From the NCBI RefSeq assembly GCF_004368405.1, contig NZ_SBJH01000013.1, forward strand, positions 1 to 42,868: 42,868 nucleotides of DNA. Direction: 5' to 3'. This document shows, in pieces, positions 1 to 7,395 of the stretch. The notes under the pieces were generated by a model that made no database searches, was not told where the DNA came from, and worked only from the letters and a program-made list of their open reading frames with translations. A program made the position numbers and the translations under genes. The stretch's first letter is position 1; every line of letters begins with the position of its first letter. Source of the stretch: Olivibacter sp. XZL3. Its GTDB lineage: Bacteria; Bacteroidota; Bacteroidia; Sphingobacteriales; Sphingobacteriaceae.

Positions 1-85
1 CATTCTCTGTAATTTCGCCATCATGCTTGTCAGTTTGTAAATAATAAACTGTCAACCTATATCAGGACAAGACACAAGACATAGG

Positions 86-120
86 CTCCCTACACCCTAC
101 ACCTTATACCCTTTAACCTT
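86..120. repeat. Heptad-period intergenic array, CCCTA type
   Basis: Five consecutive 7-base units of the loose form YACCCTA (ctcccta, caccctac-type, cacctta and so on) fill the space just beyond the end of murA. A related array with the same period lies at 42755-42796. Positions 1-85 hold no gene; the only structure I see there is a small inverted repeat (cagttt at 31-36 with aaactg at 46-51). The function is unknown. Confidence 0.55.
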
Positions 121-130
121 ATAGACTCCT

Positions 131-1453
131 TTAATGCAAGGGATTGCCTTCAATTCTTTTTATTTGAGCTCCCAGCGCCAATAAGCGTTTATCGATGTGC
201 TGGTAACCACGTTCTATTTGTTCGATATTGTAAATCACGGATCTGCCTTGGGCGGACAACGCCGCAATTAATAGGGAGACGCCGGCGCGAATATCGGGCG
301 AGGTCATCTCGATGCCTCGTAATTTAAAGGCTTTGTTTAGGCCTATGACCGTAGCTCGGTGCGGGTCGCAAAGGATAATTTGGGCACCCATATCAATCAG
401 CTTATCGACAAAGAACAAGCGACTTTCGAACATTTTTTGATGGATTAATACATTTCCTTTCGCTTGTGTGGCTACGACGAGCACGATACTAAGCAAATCG
501 GGCGTAAAGCCAGGCCATGGCGCATCGGCTATGGTCAGGATGGAACCATCTATAAAGGTCTCGATTTCATAAGAGTCTTGTGCAGGGATAAAGATGTCAT
601 CCCTTCTTCTTTCCAATTTAATTCCCAGTCTGCTAAAAACAGATGGAATGATCCCAAGTTCGTCAAAATGGACGTCTTTGATGGTTATTTCCGAACCCGT
701 CATGGCCGCAAGCCCGATAAAGGAGCCGATTTCGATCATGTCGGGAAGCATGCGGTGCGCTGTGCCCGTTAAACGTTCTACCCCCTCAATTGTTAAGAGA
801 TTGGAACCGATTCCGGAAATTTTTGCCCCCATTCGGTTCAGCATTTTACATAGCTGTTGCAAATAAGGTTCGCAAGCCGCATTGTAGACCGTGGTAATGC
901 CTTTCGCCAACACTGCGGCCATTACGATGTTTGCCGTTCCCGTTACGGACGCTTCGTCCAAGAGAATGTAAGCTCCATGAAGGTCTGTTGCATCGACGTT
1001 GAAGAAATGATTGTCGGGATCATATTGAAACCGGGCGCCTAATTTTTCAAAACCCAAAAAATGTGTATCCAATCTTCTTCTCCCGATTTTATCACCGCCG
1101 GGCCTTGGAATAGCCGCTTTCCCGAAACGGGCGAGCAAGGGGCCGACGATCATAATAGATCCTCTTAGGCTGCCTCCCTTAGTTTTAAACTCTTCCGATT
1201 GAAAGTAATCGATATCAATATTCTTGGCTTCAAATGTATAGGTGTCGTCGTTGATACGGTGAACATCCACCCCAAGATCACGCAGCAGCTCTATCAGTTT
1301 GTTAACATCTTTTATGTCGGGTATATTACTGATAGTCATCTTCTCTGAAGTGAGCAGTACGGCCGACAGGATTTGGAGGGCTTCATTTTTTGCTCCTTGC
1401 GGGGTTATTTCGCCTTTTAATGGCTTCCCGCCATAAATTTCAAATGCATTCAT
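131..1453 (-). CDS. murA: UDP-N-acetylglucosamine 1-carboxyvinyltransferase (MurA)
   Basis: This is the cytoplasmic enzyme that transfers enolpyruvate from phosphoenolpyruvate to UDP-GlcNAc, the first committed step of peptidoglycan synthesis. The protein has 440 residues, a normal length for MurA. It carries the N-terminal GAKNEAL motif with the substrate-binding Lys22-Asn23 and the flexible loop around PGGDKIGRRRLD. In that loop residue 121 is Asp where E. coli MurA has the catalytic Cys115 attacked by fosfomycin. A Cys-to-Asp exchange at this site is known to give intrinsic fosfomycin insensitivity in other bacteria, and I infer the same here. It lies downstream of the DUF4290 gene on the same strand, but a strong hairpin with a T-tract separates the two, so it may have its own promoter. 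The start at 1453 fits the family's N-terminus. Confidence 0.96.
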   Translation of the reverse strand: MNAFEIYGGKPLKGEITPQGAKNEALQILSAVLLTSEKMTISNIPDIKDVNKLIELLRDLGVDVHRINDDTYTFEAKNIDIDYFQSEEFKTKGGSLRGSIMIVGPLLARFGKAAIPRPGGDKIGRRRLDTHFLGFEKLGARFQYDPDNHFFNVDATDLHGAYILLDEASVTGTANIVMAAVLAKGITTVYNAACEPYLQQLCKMLNRMGAKISGIGSNLLTIEGVERLTGTAHRMLPDMIEIGSFIGLAAMTGSEITIKDVHFDELGIIPSVFSRLGIKLERRRDDIFIPAQDSYEIETFIDGSILTIADAPWPGFTPDLLSIVLVVATQAKGNVLIHQKMFESRLFFVDKLIDMGAQIILCDPHRATVIGLNKAFKLRGIEMTSPDIRAGVSLLIAALSAQGRSVIYNIEQIERGYQHIDKRLLALGAQIKRIEGNPLH

Positions 1454-1474
1454 TTAATTATCCTGTTATAGATA

Positions 1475-1534
1475 AAAACTAAACCGGCCTGTATCTCCTG
1501 ATGCCACTGCTGACAGGCTAGATATAGGCCGGTT
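1475..1534 (-). terminator. Intrinsic terminator between DUF4290 gene and murA
   Basis: Arms at 1482-1496 and 1520-1534 (aaccggcct and its complement, extended by TATCT/AGATA) form a long stem with one mismatch. On the minus strand it is followed by a T-rich run (tagttttta at 1473-1481). The loop holds a further short CCTG/CAGG pairing. It ends leftward transcription from the DUF4290 gene, fully or partly. Confidence 0.75.
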
Positions 1535-1556
1535 ATTTTAAATATAGAATTGCGGA

Positions 1557-2240
1557 CTAGAAGCGCTTGCGCTTTTTAGCTCCGTTGTTTTGGTTTTTAT
1601 TATGTTGTTGTTGGCGATTCTTCTGGCCGCCGTTGTTCTGTTGATTGTTCGTTGCCCCACTTTTAGTTCGGTTACCTGGAGGCGGCGTTTTAAATTCCAG
1701 CTTCGTCAGATTCACGTCTTCATCCAAAACCAGTTCCCCATTAGATAGTTCTTTCAAGTCCTCTACAATGTGATCATCGCTAACCGAATCTTTATTCCAG
1801 GTGACATAAGCCATTTTCATAAAATTCGCCATCGATTGCACCATGTTTTTCTTGCGGTCGGCATCTCCTATCTTTTTCGCTTTTTCTATCATTAACTCAA
1901 TGATATAGCCATAGTGCTTGTACTTGATACGATGTTGGGGGTAATTTAACGTTTCCGGCTTCGCGTGTATGGCTCCGGGTGTTGGCTTAGGGTAGGGCGA
2001 ATCCACATCGATCTGAAAATCAGAGATGATATGCAAATGGTCCCAAAGCTTGTGCTTGAAATCGGAGACATCTCTCAAATGCGGATTTAAAAAACCCATC
2101 AAGTCGATTACGACTTGCGCATGGCGATTTCGCTCTTCTTTTGTAGGAAGGGTGCAGATATAGGCTACCATGTTTTGGACATTACGGCCATATTCTGCCA
2201 ATATTAATTTTTTTCGGGTGCTATTATAGTCAAATTCCAT
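1557..2240 (-). CDS. DUF4290 domain-containing protein
   Basis: This 227-residue protein has no known function. The first ~180 residues match my memory of the Bacteroidota family DUF4290, starting MEFDYNSTRKKLILAEYGRN and containing an HLRDVSDFKHKLWDHLHIISDF segment. No signal peptide or membrane segment is visible, so it is probably cytoplasmic. The last ~40 residues are a low-complexity tail rich in Asn, Gln, Lys and Gly that ends in KKRKRF, which suggests a disordered basic region that could bind nucleic acid. The family is often found directly upstream of murA, as here, but no role in cell-wall synthesis has been shown as far as I know. A terminator at 1475-1534 separates it from murA. 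Confidence 0.85.
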   Translation of the reverse strand: MEFDYNSTRKKLILAEYGRNVQNMVAYICTLPTKEERNRHAQVVIDLMGFLNPHLRDVSDFKHKLWDHLHIISDFQIDVDSPYPKPTPGAIHAKPETLNYPQHRIKYKHYGYIIELMIEKAKKIGDADRKKNMVQSMANFMKMAYVTWNKDSVSDDHIVEDLKELSNGELVLDEDVNLTKLEFKTPPPGNRTKSGATNNQQNNGGQKNRQQQHNKNQNNGAKKRKRF

Positions 2241-2250
2241 GTTTTTCTTT

Positions 2251-2331
2251 CGTTACCAGTTGTTCGTTGTCAGCGGCGAGAGATAAAAGATATCGAGCTG
2301 GTTGTCACCGATAACTCACAACGCATAACTC
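2251..2331. repeat. Heptad-period arrays in opposite orientations
   Basis: Between the DUF4290 and helicase genes there are four 7-base units on the plus strand at 2251-2278 (cgttacc, agttgtt, cgttgtc, agcggcg). Four complementary-type units lie at 2304-2331 (gtcaccg, ataactc, acaacgc, ataactc). They are degenerate members of the same series as the long array at 42661-42751 and form an inverted pair around an A/T-rich centre. No gene fits in this gap. Confidence 0.6.
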
Positions 2332-2337
2332 GCGGTT

Positions 2338-4620
2338 TTAATTATTAACAATTCTAAGTTTTGCAAATTTAAGCAACAATTGCTTTTGTCCTAATTCTTT
2401 GAAAAAAATAGTTGCTTTTATGTCGGGTTTATTGCCTTCTAAATTAATTACTTTGCCAAAACCAAAGCGCTCATGCTCCACTTCCATGCCCACTTGCAGA
2501 TTACTGGTGTCCGACGGCGCGAAGTCGGCGCTGGGTTGGTGCGCTTTTGGCAAAATGGAGGTCGTCTTTGGAAGTACTTTTGGTTTCGGTTTTGTAAATG
2601 TGTCTTGTGGTTGCGACCAAGCGCTTCTCGCTTTGCCGAAAATATCGTCGGCATTGGATTTAGCAGGCGTTGGTGTATTGTAATCCAGTGCCAGGTATCG
2701 TGGGTCGATTTCGTCTATAAATCTACTCGGCTCACAATTATTAAGCGTGCCCCAACGATAGCGTGAAGTTGCGTAGGACAAGGTAAGCTTTTTTTCTGCC
2801 CGTGTGATTGCTACGTAAAACAGCCTGCGTTCTTCTTCCAGTTCTGTACGGGAATTTAAGGCAAGCTGTGATGGAAATAGATTTTCTTCCAATCCGACGA
2901 TGAACACCTGCGGAAACTCCAGCCCTTTCGAGGAGTGGATGGTCATTAATGACACCGTATCCGCATTGGGGTCTTTATCTTTGTCGTCGTTGGTGAGCAA
3001 GGCGATATCTTGCATGAATACGTCCAGCCCCTTGTCTTCAATGTCTTCTCTTTCACTAAATTCTTTGATACCGTTCAGTAGCTCCTGAATGTTTTCATAG
3101 CGATTTAGGCCTTCAACGGATTTATCTTCGTATAAATCCTTCAAAATGCCGGAATGCTGTGCAATATGCAGCGCTGTATCGTATGCACTGTTTTTTTTGG
3201 CCAACACCTGAAAACTTTGAATAAGCGAACCAAAGGGATAAACAGCGGCTGCTGTGCGTCCGTCTAAGAATTGTTGCGGACGGGTAATGATTTCCCAAAT
3301 CGTTTTTTGATGCTGGTCGGCGGCAATAAAAATACGCTCTACAGAAGTATCGCCAATACCCCTTCTCGGATAGTTAATAACGCGCTTAAGAGCTTCCTCG
3401 TCATTGGGATTGAAGGTGAGTCGGAAATAAGCAATCAGATCTTTTATTTCCTTCCGTTGATAAAAAGATGTACCGCCATAGATTTTATACGGGATGTTGA
3501 GTTTGCGCAAAGCCTCTTCCATCGCCCGCGATTGCGCGTTGGTACGATAAAGAATCGCAAAGTCCTTAAAACGAAGTGATTGTAGGGAGCGATCCTGGAG
3601 GATGTTTTCAGCCACCATTTTCCCTTCTTCATTATCGCTGAAAGCGCGTACCACCTTTATCTTATCGCCGGTTTCATTTTCAGAAAAAACGTTCTTTTTT
3701 AGCTGATTTTTATTGTTGGAGATAATGCTGTTTGCGGCATTTACAATATTTTGAGTAGAACGGTAATTTTGTTCCAGTTTGAAGACATTTAAGTCGGGAT
3801 AGTCTTTTTCAAAATTCAGAATATTTTGAATGTTAGCCCCTCTGAAGGCGTAGATACTTTGTGCATCATCGCCCACAACACATATATTTTCGTTAATAGC
3901 CGCTAAGCGCTTAACAATAAGGTACTGGGAAAAGTTGGTGTCCTGGTACTCGTCCACCATTAAATACTTAAACTTGGTTTGGTATTTATAGAGGACCTCC
4001 GGGTGCTGATTCAGCAATACATTCGTTTTGAAAAGTAAATCGTCGAAATCCATCGCACCCGCTTTGTAACAACGTTGGCTGTAGGTCTGGTAGATTTGTC
4101 CCAAGTTACCTCGTCCACCGGATTGATCTTCTGCTTGTATTTGTGCGTTTTTTTGATATTCAGCGGCTGATATCAAGTTGTTTTTAGCAGCCGAGATGCG
4201 GTTGTACACAAAGTTGGCGTTGTATAACTTGTCGTCTAACTGCATCTCCTTAAGAATGGATCGGATTAAGCTCTTACTATCGTCGGTGTCGTATATAGTG
4301 AAATTAGCAGGATAGCCAATGTGATGCGCTTCGACCCGCAGGATTTTTGCAAAAACGGAGTGGAAGGTGCCCATCCAGATGTTCTTGGCTTCACTTCCAA
4401 CCACTTTCATGATCCGCTCGCGCATCTCTTTGGCGGCTTTGTTGGTAAAAGTTAATACTAAAATGTTGAATGGATCAACGCCCTTTTGTATCAGGTGTGC
4501 TACTCGGTAGGTTATCACTCTCGTTTTGCCTGATCCAGCTCCTGCTACTATCATAACAGGGCCCTCTGTCTGTTCTACTGCTGCCCGCTGTGAAGGGTTT
4601 AATCCTTGTAAGAAATCCAC
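2338..4620 (-). CDS. pcrA: ATP-dependent DNA helicase, UvrD/PcrA type
   Basis: This is a superfamily 1 3'-5' helicase that unwinds DNA in repair and removes blocked replication or recombination intermediates. It reads GLNPSQRAAVEQTEGPVMIVAGAGSGKT-like at the N-terminus, with Walker A AGAGSGKT at residues 26-33, Walker B DEYQDT near residue 223, the QNYRST and TIHSSKGLEF motifs, VAITRAEKKL, and a C-terminal small barrel (VGMEVEHERFGFGKV) typical of PcrA. I place the start at the GTG at 4620, giving 760 residues. The frame stays open to an ATG at 4689, but the extra 23 residues look unlike the family and overlap a good promoter at 4648-4678. The gene is divergent from the Nudix gene. The symbol is assigned by family; UvrD would be equally acceptable. 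Confidence 0.93.
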   Translation of the reverse strand: MDFLQGLNPSQRAAVEQTEGPVMIVAGAGSGKTRVITYRVAHLIQKGVDPFNILVLTFTNKAAKEMRERIMKVVGSEAKNIWMGTFHSVFAKILRVEAHHIGYPANFTIYDTDDSKSLIRSILKEMQLDDKLYNANFVYNRISAAKNNLISAAEYQKNAQIQAEDQSGGRGNLGQIYQTYSQRCYKAGAMDFDDLLFKTNVLLNQHPEVLYKYQTKFKYLMVDEYQDTNFSQYLIVKRLAAINENICVVGDDAQSIYAFRGANIQNILNFEKDYPDLNVFKLEQNYRSTQNIVNAANSIISNNKNQLKKNVFSENETGDKIKVVRAFSDNEEGKMVAENILQDRSLQSLRFKDFAILYRTNAQSRAMEEALRKLNIPYKIYGGTSFYQRKEIKDLIAYFRLTFNPNDEEALKRVINYPRRGIGDTSVERIFIAADQHQKTIWEIITRPQQFLDGRTAAAVYPFGSLIQSFQVLAKKNSAYDTALHIAQHSGILKDLYEDKSVEGLNRYENIQELLNGIKEFSEREDIEDKGLDVFMQDIALLTNDDKDKDPNADTVSLMTIHSSKGLEFPQVFIVGLEENLFPSQLALNSRTELEEERRLFYVAITRAEKKLTLSYATSRYRWGTLNNCEPSRFIDEIDPRYLALDYNTPTPAKSNADDIFGKARSAWSQPQDTFTKPKPKVLPKTTSILPKAHQPSADFAPSDTSNLQVGMEVEHERFGFGKVINLEGNKPDIKATIFFKELGQKQLLLKFAKLRIVNN

Positions 4621-4647
4621 AAAATGTTCGCTTTGATTTAAGAGGTG

Positions 4648-4678
4648 TAAAGATAAGCATTTTGAGCGGAAAGCAAAA
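4648..4678 (-). promoter_or_regulatory. Promoter of the PcrA/UvrD-like helicase gene
   Basis: Read on the minus strand, TTTTG at 4678-4674 is followed after 18 bases by TATCTTTA at 4655-4648. This is close to the Bacteroidota pattern TTTG-N19-TAnnTTTG. Transcription would start near 4640, which supports translation from GTG at 4620. Confidence 0.55.
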
Positions 4679-4721
4679 GTAATCGCCAACAGCCCTTATT
4701 CAAAAGGTGCTCAAAATTTTT

Positions 4722-4729
4722 TACTTTTG
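4722..4729 (+). promoter_or_regulatory. -7 element of the Nudix gene promoter
   Basis: TACTTTTG is a perfect TAnnTTTG element, 21 bases before the ATG at 4750. A clear -33 TTG is not visible. Confidence 0.45.
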
Positions 4730-4749
4730 AATTTAAATTTAATGAACTG

Positions 4750-5217
4750 ATGCCAGCGTTATATCCATTTAATGTACGAGTTTACGGAATTCTTTTAACT
4801 GAAAATCGTGAAATTCTGATCAGTGATGAACAGGAGTTCGGGACCCGTTTTAGTAAGTTTCCCGGTGGCGGCTTGGAGTATGGCGAAGGCCTGAGGGAAG
4901 CCTTACGCAGAGAGTACATGGAAGAATGTTCGGTCGATATCGAGGTGTTGGATCATATCTACACAACCGATTTCTATGAACGTTCGTATTTCAACGACAG
5001 CCAGATCCTTTCGGTGTACTACCGGGTTGTAAATAAGACGCCGTTTCAACTTTCTTTCAAAACCAGTGCTTTTGATTTCGATCTTTTGGAGAGTGATGTC
5101 CTTCAGTCGTTCCGACTTGTAAAATTGGAAGATATAAAAGTGGATGATTTAACTTTTCGAACCGATCGTATCGCCTTGGAGGAGTTTCTAAAAAAAGAGA
5201 AAGGTCTTGTTAAATAG
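4750..5217 (+). CDS. Nudix hydrolase
   Basis: This small cytoplasmic pyrophosphohydrolase has 155 residues. The Nudix box is visible as GGLEYGE, seven residues, then REYMEECSV, matching Gx5Ex7REUxEExGU except that Ser replaces the last Gly. The metal-binding glutamates of REYMEE are intact. Substrate specificity (nucleoside diphosphate linked compounds, oxidised nucleotides, sugars) cannot be read from the sequence. It has its own TAnnTTTG element and is divergent from the helicase. The next gene starts about 80 bases downstream after overlapping hairpins, so co-transcription is possible but uncertain. Confidence 0.9.
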   Translation: MPALYPFNVRVYGILLTENREILISDEQEFGTRFSKFPGGGLEYGEGLREALRREYMEECSVDIEVLDHIYTTDFYERSYFNDSQILSVYYRVVNKTPFQLSFKTSAFDFDLLESDVLQSFRLVKLEDIKVDDLTFRTDRIALEEFLKKEKGLVK

Positions 5218-5253
5218 CCTGGACTTGCTGTTCAGTTTGTTCATTCTCTGCCC

Positions 5254-5291
5254 TATGCTTTCCTAAAGCATACCTCTTCGGTATCTTTAGG
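5254..5291 (+). promoter_or_regulatory. Two mutually exclusive hairpins before the HHH/beta-barrel gene
   Basis: ATGCTTT at 5254-5260 can pair with AAAGCAT at 5264-5270. Alternatively CCTAAAG-C-ATACC at 5262-5274 can pair with GGTATCTTTAGG at 5280-5291, ending five bases before the ATG at 5296. The two share 5264-5270 and cannot form together. There is no T-tract, so this is not a simple terminator. TATCTTTA at 5282-5289 also resembles a -7 element. The regulatory meaning is inference. Confidence 0.35.
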
Positions 5292-5295
5292 TCCT

Positions 5296-7395
5296 ATGCG
5301 TATTATCGTCTTAAACCTACTTTTATTAATTACTTGTTTTAATCGCGGGGGCCGGTACGGTACTGCTTCGCTATTCTTTGTGCTCATTACTTCATTTGCT
5401 CACACCATTGCTTTTGGCCAAACGGAAAATGCCGGACTAATCGAACAGCTCGTTGAGTCAATGGCCGACGACCTGCCGGAGAATTATGATTATACAGAGC
5501 TGATAGATCAATGGAATCATTATCTGAAACATCCCATCGATTTAAATAAAACAAGCGCAGAAGAGTTGCGCGAGCTTCGTTTCTTATCGCCCTTACAGGT
5601 AGCCGCCATTATCAACCATCGGGAACTTGCAGGGGCTTATCTGACGACCTATGAGTTGCAAGCAGTGGATGACCTCGATTTAGACGTTGTGCGCTTATTG
5701 CTGCCTTTTGTCGTGGTTGAAAAGAACTTGACTTCGGCGATGTCGGCAAAAGAATATCTGGGAAGTGGAAGACACGATTTAATGTTAAGGTATGGACGTA
5801 TCCTCGAAACGCAGCGAGGATATACCATAAAAGACCCAACAAGGTCAAGATATCTCGGCAGTGCTGATCGTATATTCACCCGTTATCGTTATACCATTCC
5901 GCAGAAGTTGCAAGTTTCGGTAAATATGAAAAAGGATGCAGGCGAGCAGTTCTTTGGAGGAGCGCAGCACTTGGGTTTCGACTTTTACTCCGCTAGTGTT
6001 TACCTCCAAAAGGTCAAGAGATGGCAGCATGTGGTGATCGGTGATTATTCCTTGCAATTCGGACAGGGACTGGCCTTATGGACGGGAGTCAGTTTTGGAA
6101 AAGGAGCTTTGATTCAGCATGTCGCCCGCCAAGGGATTGGTTTGCGTCCATATACATCCGCTAACGAGTTTTCTTTCTTCCGCGGTTTAGCGGCAACCTA
6201 TTCACGTAAAAATTTCACCCTTACACCTTTCGTTTCCTATAAGAAGTTGAGCGCCACTTTTGTGGATAGTGTAGCGGGTATAGCACGCTACAGTGCTATT
6301 CGTGAAAACGGTTTGCATAGAACACCGAGCGAAATTTCGAATAGGCATAATTTAACGCAATTGCTTTATGGCTCCAATGTGCAGTTTCAAAAGAATTCCT
6401 TTGCCATGGGCGCCAATGTATTGCACATGCATCTCTCGGGCGAAATAGAACCCAGGGCCTTATTGTATAATCAGTATGCATTTAAAGGAAGCGACTTGAC
6501 AAATACCAGCGTTTATTATCATGCTTATATTCATGATGTATATCTTTTTGGCGAACTGGCGCACAGCTTGGGCAGCGGATTAGCTTATACAAACGGTGTC
6601 ATCGCTTCGTTGTCGCGTGACTTATCACTGGTGCTGCAATATCGCGACTACCAAAAAGACTACCATGCGTTTTATAATCAGGGAATATCGGAAGGGACTA
6701 ATGCGGTAAATGAACAGGGCTTCTATACGGGACTTATTTTCCAACCCAGCAAAAAGGTGCTGTGGGTTGCCTACGCGGATTTCTTTAAATTTCCCTGGCT
6801 CAGGTATCGCGTGGATGCGCCCTCGGCCGGACATGATCTTTTTACACAATTAACGCTTAATCCCAATAAAAAAGTCAGATACCTCCTTCGTTATCGCTTT
6901 CGAAATAAAGCTGAAAATGCAGACGCTGAACACGCTGTCGTCGTATTGGAACGGGTAAAGAGGCAGCAGGTCAGGGCGGAAGCACAGTTCCAGTGCGGGG
7001 AGAAATGGGTTTTTCGTAACCGGGTAGAGTATGTTTCCTACAGAAAAGCAGCGAATGCCGAAAATGGGCATTTATTTTACCAAGATGTAATCTATAAAAC
7101 GCGCGGTATGCTTTCCGGTAATGTCCGCCTCGCTTTATTTAAAACGGATGGTTATAATTCACGGATATATGCCTTTGAAAATGATGTGCTTTACGCCGCG
7201 TCGTTTCCTTTCTATAGCAATAAAGGTCTTCGATATTATCTTAACCTACGATGCCGAATAAAAAAGGGAATTGATTTTTGGTGTCGATATGCTGCCAGTC
7301 ATTATGCCGGGCTTGGCGAACTCGGATCTGGGCTGGACAGAATTGAGGGCAATCGCAGGTCGGAACTAAAAATGCAAATGCGATTCCAATTTTAA
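5296..7395 (+). CDS. Secreted helix-hairpin-helix protein with C-terminal outer-membrane beta-barrel-like region
   Basis: The protein has 699 residues. A hydrophobic N-terminus ending near AFGQ (residue 42) looks like a long signal peptide. Residues ~75-140 hold two ComEA-like helix-hairpin-helix units (DLNKTSAEELRELRFLSPLQ and a second, LTTYELQAVDDLDLD). The remaining ~550 residues are rich in alternating aromatic and polar stretches (for example RHDLMLRYGR, GDYSLQFGQGLALW, FRNRVEYVSYR) and end in MQMRFQF, whose terminal Phe is typical of outer-membrane barrels. The stop codon overlaps the start of comEC by one base (TAATG), so the two are translationally coupled. ComEA-type HHH domains bind double-stranded DNA during competence, so a role as outer-membrane DNA receptor or channel is plausible. 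That is inference: the protein family has no established function that I know of. Confidence 0.8.
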   Translation: MRIIVLNLLLLITCFNRGGRYGTASLFFVLITSFAHTIAFGQTENAGLIEQLVESMADDLPENYDYTELIDQWNHYLKHPIDLNKTSAEELRELRFLSPLQVAAIINHRELAGAYLTTYELQAVDDLDLDVVRLLLPFVVVEKNLTSAMSAKEYLGSGRHDLMLRYGRILETQRGYTIKDPTRSRYLGSADRIFTRYRYTIPQKLQVSVNMKKDAGEQFFGGAQHLGFDFYSASVYLQKVKRWQHVVIGDYSLQFGQGLALWTGVSFGKGALIQHVARQGIGLRPYTSANEFSFFRGLAATYSRKNFTLTPFVSYKKLSATFVDSVAGIARYSAIRENGLHRTPSEISNRHNLTQLLYGSNVQFQKNSFAMGANVLHMHLSGEIEPRALLYNQYAFKGSDLTNTSVYYHAYIHDVYLFGELAHSLGSGLAYTNGVIASLSRDLSLVLQYRDYQKDYHAFYNQGISEGTNAVNEQGFYTGLIFQPSKKVLWVAYADFFKFPWLRYRVDAPSAGHDLFTQLTLNPNKKVRYLLRYRFRNKAENADAEHAVVVLERVKRQQVRAEAQFQCGEKWVFRNRVEYVSYRKAANAENGHLFYQDVIYKTRGMLSGNVRLALFKTDGYNSRIYAFENDVLYAASFPFYSNKGLRYYLNLRCRIKKGIDFWCRYAASHYAGLGELGSGLDRIEGNRRSELKMQMRFQF

